From positions 1,488,001 through 1,552,000 of the forward strand of contig NC_135118.1 of NCBI RefSeq assembly GCF_050908995.1: 64,000 nucleotides of DNA. The letters run 5' to 3'. The notes under the pieces were generated by a model that was not told the DNA's origin, ran no database searches, and saw nothing but the letters and a program-made list of their open reading frames with translations. The first letter of the stretch is position 1. Every line of letters starts with the position of its first letter. The DNA comes from Andrena cerasifolii. Taxonomy: Eukaryota; Arthropoda; Insecta; Hymenoptera; Andrenidae. Positions 30,533 through 43,294 of the stretch are shown here, piece after piece. A program made the translations under genes and the position numbers.

Positions 30533-33021
30533 ATGGAGCAGTACCAGCAACAGCCTGGCCCTCCCACTTCGCCAGTGAGGAAAAATCCTTCAGGAAAGGT
30601 AACTTCATTTTCATTCATTAATTGTTTTAATCGTTTCACGAAAATATAGGATAAAACTATACATTACGCCCCACATTTCAAGAAACATCTATAAAACCAA
30701 TAGTTTTTGATAATTCTTAAAAATTTTTGTCTAAACACATTAAGTGTTCATTTCTCTTTACATCTACACCGAAATTATGAAAAAAACATAACTGGAAATA
30801 ATTGTAAATAATTATTTTCCTGAACCTTACGTTGGACGTTGTGTAACACAGTCGTCAGGTAAAACGCTCCACCCCTGCGACCAAACGCCCCGACATAGAT
30901 AAATAAAAATTTACTAACTTACCTCGTGTTTGAGACTGCATTTTGGTTGCAATTCAATGGTACAACGATACACATTTGTAAAAACACGTGGCATCTCAAA
31001 TTTTGACACCTTATCTTATTTAATACTCGTCAGGTTATAACCTGACTGTAAGCTGTCAAAATTTGGAGTAGACTGCATAGTGAAGATAGCGATTAACGAA
31101 CGTAACAGGTGTTAGTTTCGCCCGTAATGTAGTAGTCCTTATATGTATGTATATTTGCGTGACATACGTTACTCGTGAAAAATATGATTTTGAGGTTGGG
31201 CGCATTGTAAATTCTTTGTTGAGGCATATTGTAAATTCTGGAGTACCAAACGTCCCAGCTTTAATTTAGCAACAACGTAGTGAAAAAAGGTTTGGGCAAT
31301 AACTATTTAAAGAGCTTAGTTTGTCTACTTTCGAAATATATGTGTGAATTTATCATAAAAACAATAGTGACTTAGAAAATTGAATTTCTCACATACCCAC
31401 CGCAAATTATCTGAAGGCCGAAAACATAAATTCTTATATATTTTTTTAAAAGCCGTAATATTTGCTCGTAAAAATTAACATTTTTAGATTTGCTTCAAGT
31501 ATCTTATTATAATATTTTATCTGTTGTGATTGCACTTCAAGTGTGAAAATGCAAAATTTTTGTCCTCTTCCTTCTTTAATACATATTAATTAACTGCCAG
31601 TGTTATCCCGTATTGCCCCGTATTTTAGTTTCCCAGAAAATGTAAAATCTTACGTACACATTACAATTTCAATCTATCACAGTTTGTCACCGTTGTAAAT
31701 TTGGTTTTTCTAGTATGTCCGTTGCGGACAAAGAACTATCATAATAAATCTATACAAAGAACTGGTGGCGAAGGATCCCTCCGCCAAATATACGGAGACT
31801 GTGGCGACGCTGTCCAAGCAAACGGGGATAGGCCGGTCCACAGTAACAAAAAGCGTTGCTGAATACCGAAATACCGGCAGTGTAACCTCTCCAAATATGA
31901 ATCAGAAAAAATTAAAAGCCATCCAAAAACTGTCTGAAGACGAAAAAAATCGGATTCGGGGAAAAGTACACGAATTTTGGTTCAGGCGGGAAATCCCGAT
32001 TTTGAAAAAAATTGTTTTAGCGGTGAACGCCGACCCTAACTTGGGCAACTTCACACAAACCACACTTTATAAAATCCTCCAGGATTTGGAATTTTCATTC
32101 TGCAGCAAACGGAGAAATAGCGGCCTTATTGACAAAGAATACATTGTGTTTTGGCGGCAAACCTATTTGCGAAGAATGGCGCAGTACAGGGCAGAAGGAC
32201 GCCACATATACTTCCTGGACGAAACGTGGGCCAATGCAGGCGATTGTCCAAATAAACAGTGGGTGGAAAAATCGATTCGTTCAAGCAGGGACGCACAGGA
32301 ACCCGGTTTGTCGGCGGGCATACCAGCACCGACCGGCAAAGGAAAACGACTTATCGTCGTCCACATTGGGTCTGTGGACGGGTTTGTGCCTGGTGATCTG
32401 CTGTGCTTCGAATCAAAAAAGAACACAGCAGACTATCATGACGAGATGAATGGAGATACGTTCTTGGAATGGTTCCAACGTATTCTGCGATTATTAAAAG
32501 AGAACTGCGTTATCGTGATGGATAACGCTTCTTATCACTCGGTAAAGGTCGAGCGTTGCCCAACAATGGGCTGGACCAAGGCACGTATTGCAGATTGGCT
32601 GAGGCAAAAGCAGCAGGAAATACCGCCATTTGCTGGTAAGGCCACGATGATAGACATGGTCAGGCAAATCAAGCCCCAATTTGACCGATATGTGATAGAT
32701 GAGCTGGCCAAAACAAACGGAAGAATAGTATTGAGACTACCGCCATACCACTGCGAGTTAAACCCTATTGAATTGGCATGGGCAATGGTCAAGAGGTACG
32801 TAAAAGTAAAAAATACTTCGTACAGATTCGACGGTGTAAAGGAATTATTCGTCGAGGGCGTCGAACGTGTGTCTGCCCAAAATTGGCAGAATTTTGTGAG
32901 GCACACCGAAAGCGTGGAACAAAAATTCGGTGAGCTCGACGAAATAATTGACGATCTGCACGATGCGAATATTATGGGTAATCCTCAGGGAGACTCTGGA
33001 ACGGATTCGGGAGAAGAATGA
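30533..33021 (+). CDS. Tc1/mariner-group transposase with DD82E spacing (Sailor-like)
   Basis: Predicted exon 1 (30533-30598, MEQYQQQPGPPTSPVRKNPSGK split by a GTAACT donor) joins exon 2 (31714-33021, after GGTTTTTCTAG) in phase, giving about 457 residues. Exon 2 has an HTH region (TVATLSKQTGIGRSTVTKSVAEYR) and the catalytic triad: D191 in YFLDETWAN, D292 in VIVMDNASYHS and E375 in CELNPIELAWAMVKRY. Eighty-two residues lie between the last two, a spacing described for the Sailor group and not the usual 34-41. No stops. The exon 1 assignment is inference; the core is clear. The intron (30599-31713) holds no gene that I see. Confidence 0.85.
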
Positions 33022-33139
33022 CCCGAATATATTTAAATATAGTTAAGTTATCTATTATATTTATATAAATTTACATATATATTTCGAGTCTTATTTTATT
33101 ATTGCATACCGCGGTTACTCGTGGTATTTAATATAATAT

Positions 33140-33292
33140 TTCATGAATGATTTTGTTATAGACTTTCTGGAAGACCCCTCCCAAAGCGTGAAGGAGGCTG
33201 TGGGGTTTTAGTGAGTAGAAATCTCGCACTACCCCGACGCTGGAAGGCATCGGGGCGTCTTTTGAAGATTTCCCCACGTTAAAAAAAAAAAT
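33140..33292 (+). mobile_element. 3' end of a non-LTR retrotransposon with poly(A)
   Basis: A GC-rich 3' UTR-like segment (GGCTGTGGGGTTTTAGTGAG, then CCCCGACGCTGGAAGGCATCGGGG forming a hairpin) ends in a poly-A run at about 33281-33291. It resembles R1-type LINE 3' ends. No coding part is attached, so it would be a heavily 5'-truncated copy. Confidence 0.45.
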
Positions 33293-33429
33293 CATCATTT
33301 CTTTCTTGAAACTACAGAAATCCTTATCCCAGACTAAAGATCTTGAATGATTTGATCCAAAAGAGAAATTGTTAAATTCGGTGCCGTCGCTGAAGGGTTA
33401 ATGGTCGAATGTAACAAAAATAAAACTCA

Positions 33430-33660
33430 CAGCATCGGTTTTGTTTACCGTTAACACAAAAAAAAACCAATCGATATTGGTTATAACATTACCAAAAAAA
33501 TCTGGTCAGCGATAATGGTTATTCGTAACCAAAAGCAAAAACAAATTGTGTTGACAATAATGGTTATTAGTGACCAAAAAATATTTCCGTTGACAATAAT
33601 GGTTGTTTGCAACTAAAAACGATATCCATAATTGATAATGGTTATTCATAACCATAATCA
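33430..33660. repeat. imperfect tandem repeat (GACAATAATGGTTATTNGTGACCAAAAA)
   Basis: Four to five units of about 50-56 bases share TTGACAATAATGGTTATTAG and ACCAAAAA. Unit boundaries are blurred by point changes. No coding potential. 33661-33960 holds no gene that I can see. Confidence 0.75.
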
Positions 33661-33960
33661 TTTAATGAATATTAACTTTTATGACATAACTTTTAAAATT
33701 TAAGTTATAACAGTTATAGTCTCTGAAATAAACCAAAGTTCAATCAAAACAACAACAAAACAATTTTTATAAAACGTAGGCGGTTACCGTGCGTATTCGG
33801 AAATAATAGTGCCACCGTGTATATGAAGGCGTCGCGTGCAGAACGGTTGACAAAGAGGTAACAGACGGTAAGGCGGAGAAAATCGTAGGCGGTTAAGTGG
33901 GGGGTCGGACCAACCAGCGCCTCCTCAGAATCATCCCTGCGCGAACGGGATTTTTCTTAG

Positions 33961-36900
33961 GATGAAACGAGTATAGACAAATATTCCCCAGACATAGTTC
34001 TTCTATGTGAAACAAAAACCAATGAATTACACAGAATTGGTTTTAAAAACCACAATATAATAAGAACGGACAGAACCCACTCAAAACAAGGAGGAGGGAC
34101 AGCGATTCTTATGAGAAAGGATATAAAATTCAGAAAAATGTACAACATAGTCTCAAAACCAAATACAGTTCTTGAATATACAGTAATAGAAACATCCATG
34201 CATGGTAATAATAGATTTTATTTCATTGCAGCTTATACTCCCTGCAATTGTAAAAAAGAATTTGTACAGGATTTAGGGAACCTTTTTGAAAAACTTAAAT
34301 TGAATAGCGAGAAGAATTTTTACCTCCTTGCTGGGGATCTAAATGCCAAACACGATTCATGGGGTAACGCCGTGAACAATGACAGGGGGTCGTCACTATA
34401 TAACTGGTATCAAAATAACCAACTAACATTTAAAGTTACATTAAGAGGCACAGCTTCTCCCTCATACCCAAAAAGTGGTGCTTATATAGATCTATGTCTG
34501 TCGGATAGCAGAGTAGACTTCCAAGACTTGTGGGATGACAAAATACGGTGTGTTAACTATGACAGTGATCATAAAGCACTTCAAATGCACATCACTATTG
34601 ATAGATTCCCCCTTCTCCATTTTGAGAGACCTGAAGACAGAGCAAAAAGGAACTTTAATAAGGCTGATTGGGAAAAATTCGCAGTTTATCTAGCAACGGA
34701 AACAGATTTACATATCACAAATGACAGAAACCTTACCAACTGTGAAATAGACACTCACATCAACGACTTAAACATGAACATTATTAAAGCATTAGATCAC
34801 TCAGTCCCAACAACGAACAATAACATTCATTTCACTGACAAGTTCATCAACAGCAAAATCAAAAAACTTAGAATGCAAAAGAAGCAAAACAATTTCATTA
34901 TTAAACAAATACACAAAACAAACAATCAATGTTGTACAATTGCCAAAGCTAATAAAAACACTAAAATAAATACTCAAACAACTAAGATATGAAATAAAAT
35001 TAGCCTTCACTGAATCAGTAAGTAAACAATGGAAACAACAAATAATCAACATTTCTATAAAAAATAGCAAAAATCTATTTCCCAAAATCAATAGCTTATT
35101 CCGACAAAAAAAAACATGATATTATTGATACACTAAAGGTTCCCAGAAATGCAATCCCGCTCCTGAACGAAGCTGGCATTGATAACAATTTATTAAATAT
35201 AGACAATGATAATAAATTTATCCCACTAAATTTAGGCCCACTTTCAAACAGTACACACCCAAAATGAATCATTGGGTAAAAAGCAATTGAATAACATTAT
35301 TGAACAAGAAGTAAAACAATTAAAGTCAGAAATAGATAATGATATAAAAAACAATAAAACAGTATGCATTTTTTCCACAAATAACACCGCAAACGTTCCG
35401 GATGAGGCTCTGATACCACCAAATTATTTCACAAACTTTACAGAACTAACAAGCATTTTCAAAAATTTGAACAACAAAAAATCTGCAGGTTTTGATGACA
35501 ATTCCCAATGTATGTTTGAAGAAACTCTCCCTCAGGTATATTTTCTATATAACAATCTTGTTTAATAACTGTTTGAATAGAACCTACTTTCCAATTCAAT
35601 GGAAAAAAGCAAAATTAATAACAATAAAAAAAAGACAAGCCAGGTTATGACCCAGCAAGCTACAGACCGATAAGTCTGCTTCCAAATTTAAGCAAAGTAT
35701 TTGAAAAAATTATAAATTCAGCAATAAATGATCACTGCAATAGAAATAACATAATTCCAGAGCAGCAATTTGGATTCAAACATCGTCACTCAACGATCCA
35801 TGCATTGTCCAAGTTCACGGCGGATCTATATTGGCATAGAAACGCAGGGCAATGTGTGGGAGCGTGTCTAATAGATTTGGAGAAGGCCTTTGACACTGTT
35901 TGGTTAGAAAGTCTTTTCTTTAAACTGTTAAAGAAAAATTTCCCAATTCACTTAATAAAAATGATCTAGCAACTGCTACATGATAAGCAGTTCCATGTAA
36001 CAGAAGGCAATATGACCTCATCAAGGGTCTTCAACATTAAGAATGGTCTCCAGCAGGGTACGGTGAATTCGCCAGTGCTATTTAATATCTTTATGAGTGA
36101 CCTGACGAGGCTATTTGACTTAAATAACAACAAAAATAAGTCGGCAATAGCTTTCGCCGATGACTTGATAATCTATATAAACGGTAAAAACCCCTCAACC
36201 ATTCAAAAACAGTTACAAAATCTATATAACAAAATAGAAAATTATTTCAAAACGTGGAAACTGAAAATAAATGAAAACAAATGCGAAACAATTCTATTTA
36301 GGCCTTATATTTCAAAATTATCAAACGCAAACAATGACGTTAGAAGAAACTCAAACAAATTTGAAATAAAAACTGTAGCCAACTGCAACAATAATATACC
36401 GCACAAGAAAATAGTAAGATACCTAGGAATCTGTGATGCCAGATCGGGGACGGGTTCCCTCGAGAATTTCGCCCACCTCGCGCACACTACGCCGGAGCTG
36501 CGTGTCCGTGAATTGGACTCCGAAGCGCCGAGCTTTCGGACACGCTGCTCCGGCGTAGTATGCGCGAGGTGGGGGAAATTCTCGAGGGAACCCGTCCCCG
36601 ATCTGGCATCACAGCTAGGAATTGCCATAAAATTTAACTTAAATTTCAGACCACATTTAGAATTACAAGTTTTAAAAGCAAATAGGGCATTTCAAGCCAA
36701 CAAAAAATTATTTTATGCAAAAGACCTCCATAAAGAGGTTAAGATTGTATGTTATAAATTGTTAATTCGCCCAATTCTGTCACATGGTTGCCAGATCTGG
36801 TTTAACGTAAGTGCAGGCACCATGGAGTTATTAAGGAATTTCGAAAGGAAATGTTTAAGAGCATGTCTGGCGAAATATCGTTCACCAAAATCAAATTTCA

Positions 36901-37035
36901 CTAAATTAATTAAAAACACCAAACTGTATAAAGAAGCTAAGATGGTAAGAATAGACTTATTTTTATTAAAACTCATTAGAGATCACTAGTCCACAATCCA
37001 CACGATAAATGCAAACACTTCTTCAGGGACTTCAT
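33961..37035 (+). pseudogene. Jockey-like LINE ORF2 (endonuclease and reverse transcriptase), decayed
   Basis: The endonuclease part (to about 34990) has PDIVLLCETK, then LLAGDLNAKHDSWGN, NDRGSSLYNWY and YDSDHKALQMH, the APE-type endonuclease motifs. The reverse transcriptase part has SYRPISLLPNLSKVFEKI, GACLIDLEKAFDTVW, LQQGTVNSPVLFN and the catalytic FADDLIIY near 36153. Frameshifts occur near 34975, 35535 and 35635. An in-frame TAG lies at 35967-35969, and there is another frameshift near 36987. No ORF1 is seen. A 184-bp hAT MITE sits in the thumb region without closing the frame. The clade is judged from motifs only. Confidence 0.8.
36423..36622. mobile_element. hAT MITE, TSD CTAGGAAT
   Basis: 184 bp (36431-36614), nearly a full palindrome, starting CTGTGATGCCAGATCGGGG and ending with its complement, flanked by the 8-bp duplication CTAGGAAT. 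Its ends resemble those of the hAT at 18567 (CAGTGATGCCAGA), so the two may share a transposase source. Insert plus duplication is 192 bases, a multiple of three, and the LINE frame reads through it. Confidence 0.92.
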
Positions 37036-37830
37036 GTCTTATCCCGGTATTAACGTTTCGTTAAGCGGGAAAATTACCATTGCGCGAGGGATGGGTAGTG
37101 AGGAGGAACAGGTCGGTGGTGTCAATGAGATCTTACACATTGCTTGCAATATCGTTGGCGAAAGGGTGTCCCAGGACTTGAATATAGACCCGCAAATTGA
37201 CCATGATGTAAGTAAAGATCTTAAAAGCATTTTTGACACCACTTATAATAACCACGCGATTGCTGATCTAGATCCAAGCGAAATCGAGATGGTGATTGTT
37301 TTGAAACACAACCAACCCATTAGCTTTCGTCCGCGACGACTGTCTTATTCTGATAAAGAAAGGTTGAGAGTCATTATGGACAAACTGTTGAAGAATAGTA
37401 TCATCCGGCCTAGTAATTCCCCGTACGCTAGCCCCATTGTTCTCGTAATGAAGAAGAACGGAGAAGTGCGGTTATGCATAGATTACCGAATGGTTAATGA
37501 GATTACAATTAGAAACAACTTCCCGACACCCCTGATCAATGACCATTTCGATCGGTTGCGCGATAAGTGCTACTTTAGTTGCCTCGATTTGACAAATGGA
37601 TTTTATCACGTGAAAATGGCCGAATCGTCCATAATGTTCACATCTTTTGTGACCCCTCTTGGACAGTTTGAGTATCTGCGTATGTCATTCAGGTTGACTA
37701 ACGCGCCACGGGTTTTCCAGCGGTTTGTAAATGGTATATTCGCCGAACTAATCCAGCAGGATAAAATTCTGTTATACCTGGATGACATCCTCGTGGCCAC
37801 TCGGGATGTTCGTGAACATCTCGAATGCCC
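37036..37830 (+). pseudogene. Ty3/gypsy reverse transcriptase fragment
   Basis: The open frame has RPRRLSYSDKERLRVIMDKLL, IIRPSNSPYASPIVLVMKKN, EVRLCIDYRMVNEIT, FSCLDLTNGFYHV and the catalytic LLYLDDILVATRD. These are fingers and palm motifs of gypsy-type reverse transcriptase. It is cut off after VREHLE, where unrelated repeat sequence begins, and lacks protease, RNase H and integrase. Its 5' side abuts the end of the LINE. Confidence 0.88.
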
Positions 37831-38340
37831 ACGTTTGCCCATAAAAAAATTTCGTTTGCCCACCCTTCAAAAAAAAAAATTATGGCAAAAAAAAATTTTC
37901 ATCAGCACCCCCATGAAAACATTTTAATGATTTGACGGTGGGAAATGATTGTCCATCGTTGGCCCACGTTTGCCCATAAAAATTTTCTTTTCCCGCCCCC
38001 CCAAAAAAAAGTTATGAACAAAATAAAAAATTTGTCTTCATCACCCACCATGAATGCATTTCAATTTTTTAAAAGAAGGATACGAATGTACCCGACCTGG
38101 CCACGTTTTCCCACTCTCAGATTTCATTTGCCCACCCTCCAGAATTTAAATAAAAAATAAAAACCGCGAAAAACTGGGTATAGATGAAGCGATCGCGTTA
38201 AAGTTCGATTATTCTCGAAAATATTATCAAAATCGTTCTTTCAACGGTGCAGTTCGTTAGTTTAGATGTAGAAGAGATTTGCCCATGCATTAATTTCGTA
38301 TGCCCACCCTCCAGAATCGAATTATTAATAAAGATAGCCA
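37825..38340. repeat. diverged tandem repeat (TTTGCCCAC units)
   Basis: Three to four copies of a unit of about 130 bases containing GCCCACGTTTGCCCATAAAAA, TTTGCCCACCCT and a following A run, at 37825, 37960, 38095 and 38280. No coding potential seen. The source element is unknown. Confidence 0.6.
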
Positions 38341-38398
38341 AGAAGTGCGGTACTCGTTGAGCCGAATACCTTTCTGATCGTTTTTTCCGAATGAATTA

Positions 38399-39120
38399 TC
38401 AAAATCGATTGTTCTTACCGTAAAGGTTTAAGGTGTTCGGTGACATGTTATCCAAAAAATGTTGCACACACTTCTTTCTCACTTTATTCGAACGACACTT
38501 CAATTTGTATCCCTCATCGAATACTTCACACTTTTCACACATCTGCAGTATGTGCAGAATAACACCAGAGTGTATCAGTGGTTTTCTAGTCATTTTTCAC
38601 TAATTACCGCAATGATATCGCACAACGGAAAATAATATAATCTTACAGTTACTTCACAAACCGTAAATGAATGCACGATCTTGCAGGAGCAGTGTCCGAA
38701 CTCTGTAGACCAACTGACTTTCGTGCGTCGTTGGAAAGAATTCGAGAGTATCGCAGACATCTGTTTACGTTTCGGCAGTGGCACTCGGCGCTGCGGCCCT
38801 TTAGGTTATCAGCGCTGCGTGCCGTCATCGAACGAAAGTAACCACGCATTTAGAAACATTTCTGATAAGTTGTCACCAAATACACTAAACTCTTACGTTA
38901 AAAACAAACATTGAAATTGCCAAACAAATATGAAAAAATTTCAAAATTCCAGTGGAAGAAGAAGAAAAAGAAATAGTGTATAGCATTAATGTTTCGAATG
39001 AAAGTAATACTAGAATTCGCGAATTCTAGTCCGAATAAAATAAATAATATACTGCCGCAATTATATTTTGATATTACATTGTCTGAGGGGCAATGGATAA
39101 ATATTAATCAGAGACAATGA
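38399..39120 (-). mobile_element. MULE (NOF-like) fragment arranged as inverted halves
   Basis: On the minus strand, 38593-38399 encodes a protein start matching the one at 61610: SGVILHILQMCEKCEVFDEG with paired Cys. On the plus strand, 38842-39120 encodes the inverted counterpart, ISDKLSPNTLNSYVKN followed by an acidic stretch, with stops. The same head-to-head junction (TGTTTCTAAAT...) occurs at 61410-61430. So this is a small copy of the inverted structure seen at 59825-62011. Confidence 0.6.
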
Positions 39121-41152
39121 CCACCTTTAAGTGGAATTTTGATCAAAATCTTTGCCCACTTTAAAAAAAAACTTGAAAAAAAATGCTTCATATTAATTAC
39201 TCATTACATTTTGAAAGAAATTTGACGTTTCACTATTCTTCCACGAGTATCGACGAAAAGTTTTTTATTGTCTATCCTGTTTGTGCCGACAGGAAAAGCA
39301 CAACTACCTGGTTCGAAATACTAGCCCGAATAATCGGACAGAGTGTTTCGCCAGGGTGGTCGTTTATGGCGGTAATGTCCGGCGAGTCGACCGTGGATAA
39401 CGGTACACGCGCGTAGGGATGGTTACCAAACGTACCACCCGCCGACAGAGCAATATATCGCTTAACTCGAAGGGAGGAAAGTCGAAGTCTCTGAAAAAAT
39501 GGCATGATGTCGATTGTGCCCTATTCGACATCTGGCAGGCAAATGTTCCCCCACGAATGCTTCGGAAGTAAGTTTTGCCCGATTGTAAAGGAATAAATGC
39601 ATCTTCCCCTCGCTCCGAGTCCGCTGTTACGTGCGTAACGAATGGCCAGATCAGGGAAAGTTTTAGTAAGCAAACCCAGATGTAGTCCCGAATGTTGGCC
39701 GTGCATTTTGGCAAACAACTAAGGCGGAGACCTCCCTTGAGCTCGACACGCTCATCTGGCGAGGGACTAGGCAGTAACCCTTGGGCACAAGAGCAGTCCT
39801 CGAAATCGTGAAGCCCAAGGATTTTCAAGGTCTACGCTGTAATGTCTTTCCGCCGATGCCAATGTCTGGACTTCGTCAGCAATGCACTTTGGATTGTGTG
39901 TATATTTGGGCTTTCCCTCCATCTTGGCCATTCGAGGGTAGAGGGTGAAAACCTCTCTACCCAGCATTTTAAAAGGAAGAGTTTTTCGGCGCGGAGCCTC
40001 AGTTGATAGTCTGGTCTCAAACAAGAAAGTTCACTCGTGTAATCTAATTATTCGTGCTACCGAAGTCCCTATCCCAGTTGTAAATGACTTAATTGTCTTG
40101 ACACAAAAAGAGGGGCACCATTTTATTAATAAATAATTTTATAAACAGAATCTAACTGTTGTAATTCGTAACACCGCCCTTGTTCCGTAAATAAATTTCG
40201 TAGTATCTACTACTACTGCAATATCTTATTTTTGCATAATTTTATACATATGTGTATACTGAAGAATTGCGCAACAAAATTAAAATAATTTTGTTTAAAA
40301 TCTTGGCTTGTGTCTTATTATTAAAATCTATTACAAAAAAAATCTTAAATGTTCTTTACACGATTGCTACTGCCCATTTGAAACCAGTGGACGAAAGCCA
40401 GACCACGGTGGGAAAAGGTCGCGGGTGGAGACAACTCGACTTTCCCCAAACGTGCATTTGGCAATACTCAAGGTCAAGTGCCTTCTAACATCGACGGAAA
40501 TTCGAGCCTAACCCTGAGTTGTAAACATCTGCAACGCAGGCGACCAGGTTAGGCCTCAAGCATTGCCTGTCGTAATAAATTGTACAGTCCTGTCCCTGTT
40601 ACAGGGTTTACAAAACTATTGAAAAATGGTCGAGTTATTTGTTGTCCTGGGAAGCTCCTCCGCGTGAGCGGTGTTTCAAATATTTCCAAAACTAATTGTC
40701 CGATTTATTTCAAATCGGGTATACATATTCTTAATATTATTATCTAAAACGTAGCACATCATTTTTTTATGCGATAACCCATTCGTATATAATAAATGTC
40801 TTAAGTTTGCCTTGCTAAGTAAACAATGAATATTGATATTCACCTTGCTCTCATTTGTACAATAAATTTTTTTCTTCTCAAAACCGTATGCTGGAATGCA
40901 GATATTATATTAATGAACACTAGAATCATGGTCTTTCTCATGTTAGATAAACCTGTCCGTCGTAATTGTATCCATCGTTCAGGCGCGTCACAGAGGCGGA
41001 GCTTCACGGGACAAGAAATAACTCGGCCATTATTTAATATTTTTGCACAATATTTATACAACATATGCGTTAATGCATGCTCTGCACATAAGAAGTAAAG
41101 AAATAATTTTCAACCTCACAGTATCTGTAAATAAACGTCTAGTTTCGAGCGT
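39121..41152. other. repeat-derived noncoding stretch
   Basis: No gene recognised. 39325-39400 and 39455-39510 resemble parts of the foldback element at 41153 (GTGGTCGTTTATG phrase). 40613-40670 and 40965-41035 are an imperfect inverted pair (GTCGAGTTATTTGTTGTCC / GGGACAAGAAATAACTCGGC), perhaps a MITE of about 420 bp. The long minus-strand frame at 39364-39828 has no motif and looks accidental. Confidence 0.45.
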
Positions 41153-42509
41153 CTCAGCATGACGTAACCCTTCCTTAAAGGGTGCTGCCCGTTAGTGACT
41201 AAATAAGTATAAATGAATAAATGAAGAAATAGGTATAACATAGATTGCGAAATTTTATGCAAATGCATGTTTTTGTAGTAATGGATTAAACAAGTGAAAC
41301 TTTCATCGATTTATATTTCATCATTAAGAGGATTTTAAAAATAAATTTGTAATTTTGCATAATCTGGGTATTTTTCATATTTATCGACTAATTAGCTCGA
41401 GTAATTGTTAGAAGTTGCTGAACCGTTAGGCGTATTAATGTTGGGTGATACTATTTAATTGCTACGTTGATGGCACCTTTCTTACATCTGGCATATTGAA
41501 GTAAAAACTGAGGGGGCTGATCGTCCCTAGTCCCCAAAAATTAATCAGGCTGATCGGTCAGATTTTGTCGTCAGAGTGGTCGTTTATGACCGTATTGTCC
41601 CGCGAGTTGGCGAACCGGCAAAGCAATATACGGATTAGCTCAGGCTGAAGAATGACTAAAATTCTTAAATACCGTACCACGTTCTTGATTTTAAAGAACT
41701 GCGTGGTTTGAAGAAATCCATTAAAGATGTCTTCACGAAAAACATAAAAAGATGTTTGTACATTTTCATCAGAATTCTTCAGATCCCTTAACAGATACTT
41801 TTCTAGCTTTGCCAATAGCAAATCAAGCAGTTCTTTAAAATCAGCTTAATAAGATTCGGCATTATGATACGAACAAATGGCATGTTGATTTTTTCCGTCA
41901 TTTCTTGAGGTTGAGGGCCACTGTGCATAGTGACAAAAGCGGGCCCAGAGCGGAACGAAAATTGTAATGGCAATCAAGAACGTGGTACAGTCTTTAAGAA
42001 TTTTAGTCATTCTTCAGCCTGAGCTAATCCGTATATTGCTCTGCCGGTTCGTCAAATCGCGGGACAATACGGTCATAAACGACCACTCTGACGACAAACT
42101 CTGACCGATCAGCCTGATTAATTTTTGGGGACTAGGGACGGTCAGCCCCCTCAGTTTTTACTTCAATATGCCAGATGTAAGAAAGGTGCCATCAACGTAG
42201 CAATTAAAAAGTATCACCCAACATTAATACGCCTAACGGTTCAGCGACTTCTAACAATTACTCGAGCTAATTAGTCGATAAATATGAAAAATACCCAAAA
42301 TATGCAAAATTACAAATATATTTTTAAAATCCTCTTAATGATGAAATATAAATTGATGCAAGTTCCACTTGTTTAATCCATTACTACAAAAACATGCATT
42401 TGCATAAAATTTCAAAGTCTATGTTATACCTATTTCTTCATTTATTCGTTTATACTTATTTACTCATTAACGGGCAACACCCTTTAAGAAGGAGTTACGG
42501 CATCCTGAG
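41153..42509. mobile_element. large foldback (inverted repeat) element
   Basis: Two arms of about 535 bases (41153-41690 and 41975-42509) are inverted copies starting CTCAGCATGACGTAACCC and CTCAGGATGCCGTAACTCC. They differ at scattered sites and are separated by about 285 bases. No transposase. I could not identify a target duplication. A diverged partial copy lies at about 39325. Confidence 0.85.
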
Positions 42510-43294
42510 TCTATTCCGTTGAATAAATTGATAATAAATGAATAATAATGTTTAAGTAAAGTAAGTAGATTTCGTCACAATTTAAGAAAAAGTCAACTAG
42601 TACTATTAAGTAGGTACTATTAACCCGAGAGTAGGCGCGCCAAATAACTTACGTTAGTAGGCGCACGTCGGTCATTTCGACCGATGGTAATGTAATCAGA
42701 AATAACTTAATAAAAGGACTAAAATAATATAAATAATGCATAACATTGTATTTTACTTACTTCAGAATCGTTATACGTAAATAATTTTCATTTTTTATGA
42801 TAAAATGATTAATCGTATTATAATATTATGAGTTCTGGAAAATTTATTTTTATACAAATGGTGCATTGTAATTAATTTTAAAAATAAAATGTTATACAAA
42901 AATTTGTGCGAATGCAAAATATAAAACTATATTGTCTATTTATCAATTTGAATTTATCACTTGATTTTTAATTTTCAATAATAGCAATTATCTAATATAT
43001 TTTATATTTATATTTGTTTTTCAAAAAATATAAATTTATGGTTTCATAAACGTATTAAATATTTATATTTTCCTCGGATTAGAAACTGCATCTTGAGAAT
43101 AAAGAATAAATACTTACGTTTCCTTCACTCAAAGTACACGCCTCCTCTACATCTGATATCTCTATATCCGCAGAAGCAATTTCCGAATCTGTATCGTGAT
43201 CGGATTATATAACATAATCGGAATCTTCTGCGGAATCACTGATCTCGTCTTCAATGTTTTCAATCAATAAGAAATCTCGGAAATTAGTATTAGC

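Noticed and set aside
39364..39828. 154-codon minus-strand open frame
   Set aside because: No family motif, biased composition, and the region is made of repeat fragments related to the foldback at 41153.
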